64,000 nucleotides of DNA. Origin: Cucumis sativus. Taxonomy: Eukaryota; Streptophyta; Magnoliopsida; Cucurbitales; Cucurbitaceae. Both the position numbers and the translations under genes were made by a program. A model generated the notes under the pieces. It did not search any database, was not told where the DNA came from, and saw only the letters and a program-made list of their open reading frames with translations. Shown piece after piece: positions 59,745 through 64,000 of the stretch (positions are counted from its first letter, which is position 1; each line of letters begins with the position of its first letter). The stretch covers positions 8,556,001 to 8,620,000 of the forward strand of contig NC_026660.2 in assembly GCF_000004075.3 (NCBI RefSeq), in the 5' to 3' direction.

Positions 59745-61109
59745 CACTACAAGGAATTAAGGGGTTCCCGTGACTCCATAATGCATCAGAAATAATATAG
59801 AAAGGGAGAGGTTTTCCCGGTGTTAGAAGCTCCATCGAGAAAAGGAAGTCGAGAGTACAACGTCGGGGGAGATTTGTTCGACGCCTCAAAGGGACGACAT
59901 CGGGATTGCCTTCTCTCTGACGCCGTCAATGCCGATGTGTGACTGACGCCGTCATTTATCGTGCATTTTCTTTCATTTTTCGAGCAGTCTCTTCCATTTG
60001 TCATCACACTCTTCCATTTGTTGGTCATGCTTTTCGAATCTTATTCTTTGTTCTTCAATTAAGCGTTAGCATTTTCAAGGTTAGCCTTTAGTTCGCTCAC
60101 CTTTATGGAGTGCATCACTTGGCCATAAAAAGAGGAAGAACTGGAAGTAGAACTCATACGGGACTTGGGCATGTGGCCCCAACCAAGACCTTTTAAGTAG
60201 CCCAATCGCCTACTCAAAATGGTCTCACATATCTCGTCCTCATAGAGTGGTTGAGAACCTCGAACACAATGAAAGAACCTCAAAGTACAAAGAACAAAAA
60301 CAAACCCATGTGAGAGCATTAAACAATGGAACAAACAAACACAATGGAAGCAGTTATACAAGAATTTGCAACTTGAGTCACGAAGCAAGAAGATCTGGAA
60401 CTGTCCTCAATCGTGCGCGATGGAGCGAAGTTAGGGTATGTTCGCAACTTGGGTCGTTTACGAACGTATGTGTGGAGCGTGGTCTCAAATATGTTCGTGA
60501 AGTTCGTCGTGCGAGCTTCACACAGTGGTGGGAGAAATCGGGCATGGTGGAAGATTCGCGCAGTGGCGAGACTCGAGATTCACGCAGTGGTGGGAGAACG
60601 TTCGTCTGTCTAAGCTTGGGCTTAGTTGGAGATTCGCGTGCAGATGAACAACCATCGAAGCTTAGGCGTGATGGACGAGTTGTCGGACGCTTGGGCGTGG
60701 TGGGCATAATGGATGGTCGTTTGGAGCTTTCGGTGAAAACGGTGAAGAAGGTATCGAAGCTTAAGTGTGGTGGGAGATCTACAGGAAGAAGATGAAGAAA
60801 TCGTGGAGCTTTCGGTGAAGTTTGCGAAGAAAGGTGAAGAAATCGTGGATGAGAGAAAAGATGAGGAAAAATTTGGGAGAAACAATTAGAGCTTTTTTAG
60901 AATTTGGGGGAAAAAAGAATTTTGGAGAAAAAAAGAGTAAAATGTTTTGTTTTTAGAAAATGAAGAAAAAATATATTGTATGTCCACAAATACATATACA
61001 TACAAGTGCCAGTTGAGCTAAGCTCATGTTGGCAGATGTTTTTTTTTTACTAAAACTGTCAAGAATATCAAAACTGCAAACGTCAAGTATTGCCAAATTC
61101 ATAGTAGTG
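59745..61109 (-). mobile_element. Internally deleted CACTA (En/Spm) DNA transposon
   Basis: The left end reads CACTACAAGGAATTAAGGGG and the right end, on the opposite strand, CACTACTATGAATTTGGC, so both termini start CACTAC as CACTA elements do. The element is about 1.37 kb, far too short to be autonomous. On the minus strand about 60260-59970 encodes the C-terminal piece of a plant Ptta/En/Spm-type transposase. The flanking triplets (TTG left, CGA right) do not match, so the ends may have decayed. GC-rich, self-similar sequence at 60.45-60.8 kb (GATTCGCGCAGTGG-type units) fits CACTA subterminal repeats. It lies between the two FT-like genes. Confidence 0.6.
59970..60260 (-). pseudogene. CACTA transposase C-terminal remnant
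   Basis: The minus-strand frame reads EDEICETILSRRLGYLKGLG, then GWGHMPKSR and a Ser-rich stretch, then VSELKANLENANA. This is the characteristic end of Ptta/En/Spm transposases (ICE.VLG.R.GY.KGLGWGPKP, followed by a coiled coil). The coiled coil continues as LIEEQRIRFEKHDQQMEE in another frame, so a one-base loss near 60060 breaks the frame. No upstream catalytic domain remains. Confidence 0.6.
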
Positions 61110-62800
61110 CGATAACATTCAATTTATTAAACAAAGATAAAAATGGCATATGGTCAAAAGTCTAAAAAAAAAAATAGAAGAATGTAAGAGTAATGGCATG
61201 ATAATTTGAAGGACAAGCTAGTATTTTCGTCTTACAATACCATTTTGTTTAGAGTAGGATTGATGAAGGTAATTAGAGTCTGATTTCTAGAAACCCTTTT
61301 AAAGTAAATTTAGAAGTAAGCGCAGTTATGATGTCCCTACAGAAGAAGAATGAATATATGTGTACGATTGGGGTAGAGATTCATTAACATGCCCTCACAA
61401 ACAATGGGCTTTCAAAAATAGATGAGACTTAATACTTAATCAAAACACAGTTGCATATGAAATCTAATGGAAAAGGTACTAAGTTGTAGATTTTAGATAA
61501 GCGAATCAGTGTTGAAGTGATCATAGGAGTCGTTGCTGATGACATCAATAATTTTACTAACACTTTCATTTCATCTATGGTAGCTATGAGAAAAAAGGTG
61601 ACAAAATTTTGAGAGAAAAAATAAATAGTTTTGCTTGCTTTTATTATGACCTTTTGAGATCCTCCTTATATACACGTACGATTGGAATAATGTTTTTAAA
61701 ATAAGTGATGCATTATAAAAATCATATCTATCTACCGTTTAAGGCATTGTCAATGAAGCATAAACTATGACAGTGATTTATGAGAAGACTTGTTTATAAT
61801 ATTATTTACACTAATTTAACTAATATTCTCTATCTAACTTTAATCCCTAAATATCTTTCTTTCATACGTCTCTATTTAGACTTCAAAAGAAATAAAAAAA
61901 AATATTTATAGAAGTTTGTGAAATTTGCTATTTTTAATAATTTTAGAAAAGGAATTGGGTGGAAAAAAAGAGGAATAGGAGATTGAAATGGAAGGAGATG
62001 ACCTTACACTGCATAAAGCAAAGCATCACCTTATCTATTGTCGTCCAATGTCCATTCCATTTTATATTCCCTGTTATCACATCACTATCCACATTTTCAT
62101 TTGTCATTCAAATTATTTTCTTTTCTACTTTCCCCCAAATTCATGAAATTGTTTATTCCCATGTGTACCGCATTCTTCTTCGATCCAAACAAATTTTCAA
62201 TTAATTAGCAAACAAAATTATCACGATTGAGGATAATAATTTTGAGATACATCCAAGAGCACAACTATCAAATAAAAAAAGATTGTATTTATATTCAAGT
62301 CAACAATATTATGTTGATCTAAAATATATAAAATTTGGTTAATCTTTTCACAACAACCCCATCTCAATAATTTTGTCAAACGTCTTGCCCCATTCATTTA
62401 TCATATTTAAAAAGAAAAATTGTGCCTAATCACATTCATGTACATCACTTTCTTCTGTAATTAGCAACATCGCTAATGGTGTCTTTCCAAAATCTGATGC
62501 ACTCTCCTTCCTTCAAGTGTAATCGAGAATACAAATTCTTATAATTCAAAACAACATGAAACAAGAAATTAAAATATAGCTATAGTATGAGCCACGGGGT
62601 TGAATATAAAAATGAATAATAAAAACAAAAATGTTCTTGTTTTTGACCAGACGCAAACCCTGAATAAGACTGCTACCTGATCAGCCTCCATTTTGCTCAC
62701 TTTAAAGTTTTTAGTTATCGGCCTCACGGGTCTCTCTTCTCCCAATTCCCCCATATATCTCCCCTTCTAAAAACCCTTACCGATCACAAATCGAAGAAAC
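61110..62800. other. Intergenic DNA upstream of FT-like copy 2
   Basis: AT-rich, with no supported gene. The last 100 bp or so before 62829 is the likely leader and promoter of copy 2. Confidence 0.4.
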
Positions 62801-62828
62801 CAACCCAAGCATATACACCCACTTAGCA

Positions 62829-63981
62829 ATGGCTTTCCATCTCACCGCCAAGGTAAAAATGAGTTCTCGTACCCCAATTTCGTCTCAATTGCTTTATGCT
62901 AATTTACGAATTGGGAATTGAACACCTTAATTGTTAAATAATATTCCAGGACAAGAAAAGAAGCTTGGATCAAAAAGTCCTTTTATGCTGCAAATACTAC
63001 GTTTCTGAATCGCGCAATCGTTCTGTACTAGAGGCCATCGAGGGAGCTGCAAGAGAAGACCCAGATTCTGTTATTGTAAACAAATTCGAAGACGGAGCTT
63101 ACAACAGAACAAGGTACACCATCGTCTCTTACGTCGTTCACGACACCACAGGCAACGCCATTTACAGCCCATTGCTCCAAACCGTACTGTCTATGACCCA
63201 AGTTGCTTTCTCTCATATTAATCTCGAGTCTCATTCCGGTACTCACCCTCGGCTTGGAGTCGTAGATGACATCGTTTTTCATCCCCTGGCTCGAGCCTCC
63301 CTCCACGAAGCCGCTTGGCTAGCTAAGGCAGTCGCTAAGGATATCGCTGCCATGTTTCAAGGTCTTTTAATGAATTACATACAATATTGGGATTCCATTG
63401 GTGTTGGTGATTTATAAGTATTGGGATTGTGATTTTGTGCAGTGCCTGTATTTCTTTACTCTGCGGCTCACCCAAGTGGGAAAGCGCCGGACGATTTGAG
63501 GCGTGAGCTTGGGTATTTCCGGCCAAATTACAAGGGGAATCAATGGGCTGGGTGGTCGATGCCGGAAACTTTGCCGGAGAATCCTGATGAAGGTCCAAAT
63601 ACAGTATCTCGAGAGCGAGGAATCACGATGATTGGAGCGCGTCCGTGGACGGCAATGTATAATATTCCAATTCTGTCGACGGACGTGTCAGCAACACGGA
63701 GAATAGCGAGGATGGTGAGTGGGAGAGGAGGTGGATTGCCGACGGTGCAAACGATAGGGCTTCTTCACGATGATGAGACCACGGAGATAGCTTGTGTTCT
63801 GTTGGAGCCGAATCAGGTTGGAGCAGATCGAGTTCAGAGACATGTGGAGATTGTTGCGGCCCAATTCGGGTTAGAAGTTGAGAATGGATATTTTACTGAT
63901 TACTCACCAGAGATGATTGTTGAGAAATATTTGAATTTGATTTCTGGCACCCAAAGTCTATCGGGAAATCGTTTGAACTAA
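62829..63981 (+). CDS. Formiminotransferase N-domain-like protein, tandem copy 2 (324 aa)
   Basis: Three coding exons, 62829-62852, 62950-63361 and 63443-63981, keep frame and give 324 residues. It is a clear paralogue of the gene at 56.6 kb: CCKYYVSESRN, YNRTRYTIV, HPRLGVVD (His107), then VPVFLYSAAHPSGKAPDDLR and SATRRIARMVSGRGGGL. It differs in having an extra coding first exon (MAFHLTAK) and a longer C-terminal tail. The main intron is at the same phase-1 position as in copy 1 but is only 81 bp against 925 bp. The first exon adds basic residues but is not a clear organelle-targeting signal. Copy 2 has better-conserved family motifs (NRT, GDP-like acidic stretches) and could be the ancestral form; that is inference. 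Confidence 0.9.
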
Positions 63982-64000
63982 CAATGATTTGTGTATTGAG

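Noticed and set aside
60247-60795. 182-codon plus-strand ORF
   Set aside because: Lies in the GC-rich, self-similar part of the CACTA element; composition and repeats explain the open frame.
1-64000. tRNA, rRNA, CRISPR or prokaryotic operon features
   Set aside because: None seen; the window is plant nuclear DNA. A tRNAscan run would settle the tRNA question.

Overview
The window is nuclear DNA of a flowering plant (eudicot). It is AT-rich, its genes carry short GT-AG introns and plant-specific families, and the space between genes holds LTR-element fossils, a CACTA element and foldback repeats. The protein sequences and repeat style resemble a cucurbit, but that is an impression from memory. 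No bacterial-type features, CRISPR arrays or convincing tRNA or rRNA genes were seen. Exon structures were read by hand from reading-frame continuity and splice dinucleotides.

Layout. 0-5.3 kb: sparse DNA with a promoter-like stretch (0.6-0.95 kb), a foldback repeat and a small plant-specific protein gene (2751-2975, +). 5.6-10.4 kb: an uncharacterised, probably mitotic gene (+) whose upstream region has MYB3R-type elements, convergent with a nine-exon NDB2-like external alternative NADH dehydrogenase (-). 10.7-18.1 kb: a repeat block with a solo-LTR-like repeat, a Ty3/gypsy-type fossil and a Ty1/copia fossil. 20.5-21.95 kb (-): what looks like a polycistronic snoRNA transcription unit with a telo-box/site II/TATA promoter and several box C/D-like units. 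A decayed second copy brackets an intronless PPR gene (24.2-26.8 kb), and a second copia fossil lies between the two copies. 29-32 kb: a QWRF (AUG8/EDE1-type) microtubule gene (+). 34.5-39.05 kb: a flavin-containing monooxygenase (-). 39-45 kb: no gene, only repeats. 45.2-50.0 kb: a small mitochondrial inner-membrane protein (+) convergent with a membrane-anchored coiled-coil protein (-). 51-55 kb: repeats. 55.3-58.5 kb: an LTO1/Yae1-family gene and the first of two formiminotransferase-like genes. The second copy ends the window (62.8-64.0 kb), and an internally deleted CACTA transposon sits between the two copies.

The genes do not form a pathway. Recurring themes are mitochondrial or redox enzymes (NDB2, the small membrane protein, FMO) and cell-division proteins (the KEN-box protein, QWRF). 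The most unusual part is the snoRNA-like cluster and its rearranged duplicate around the PPR gene. It rests on motif reading alone and needs small-RNA evidence.
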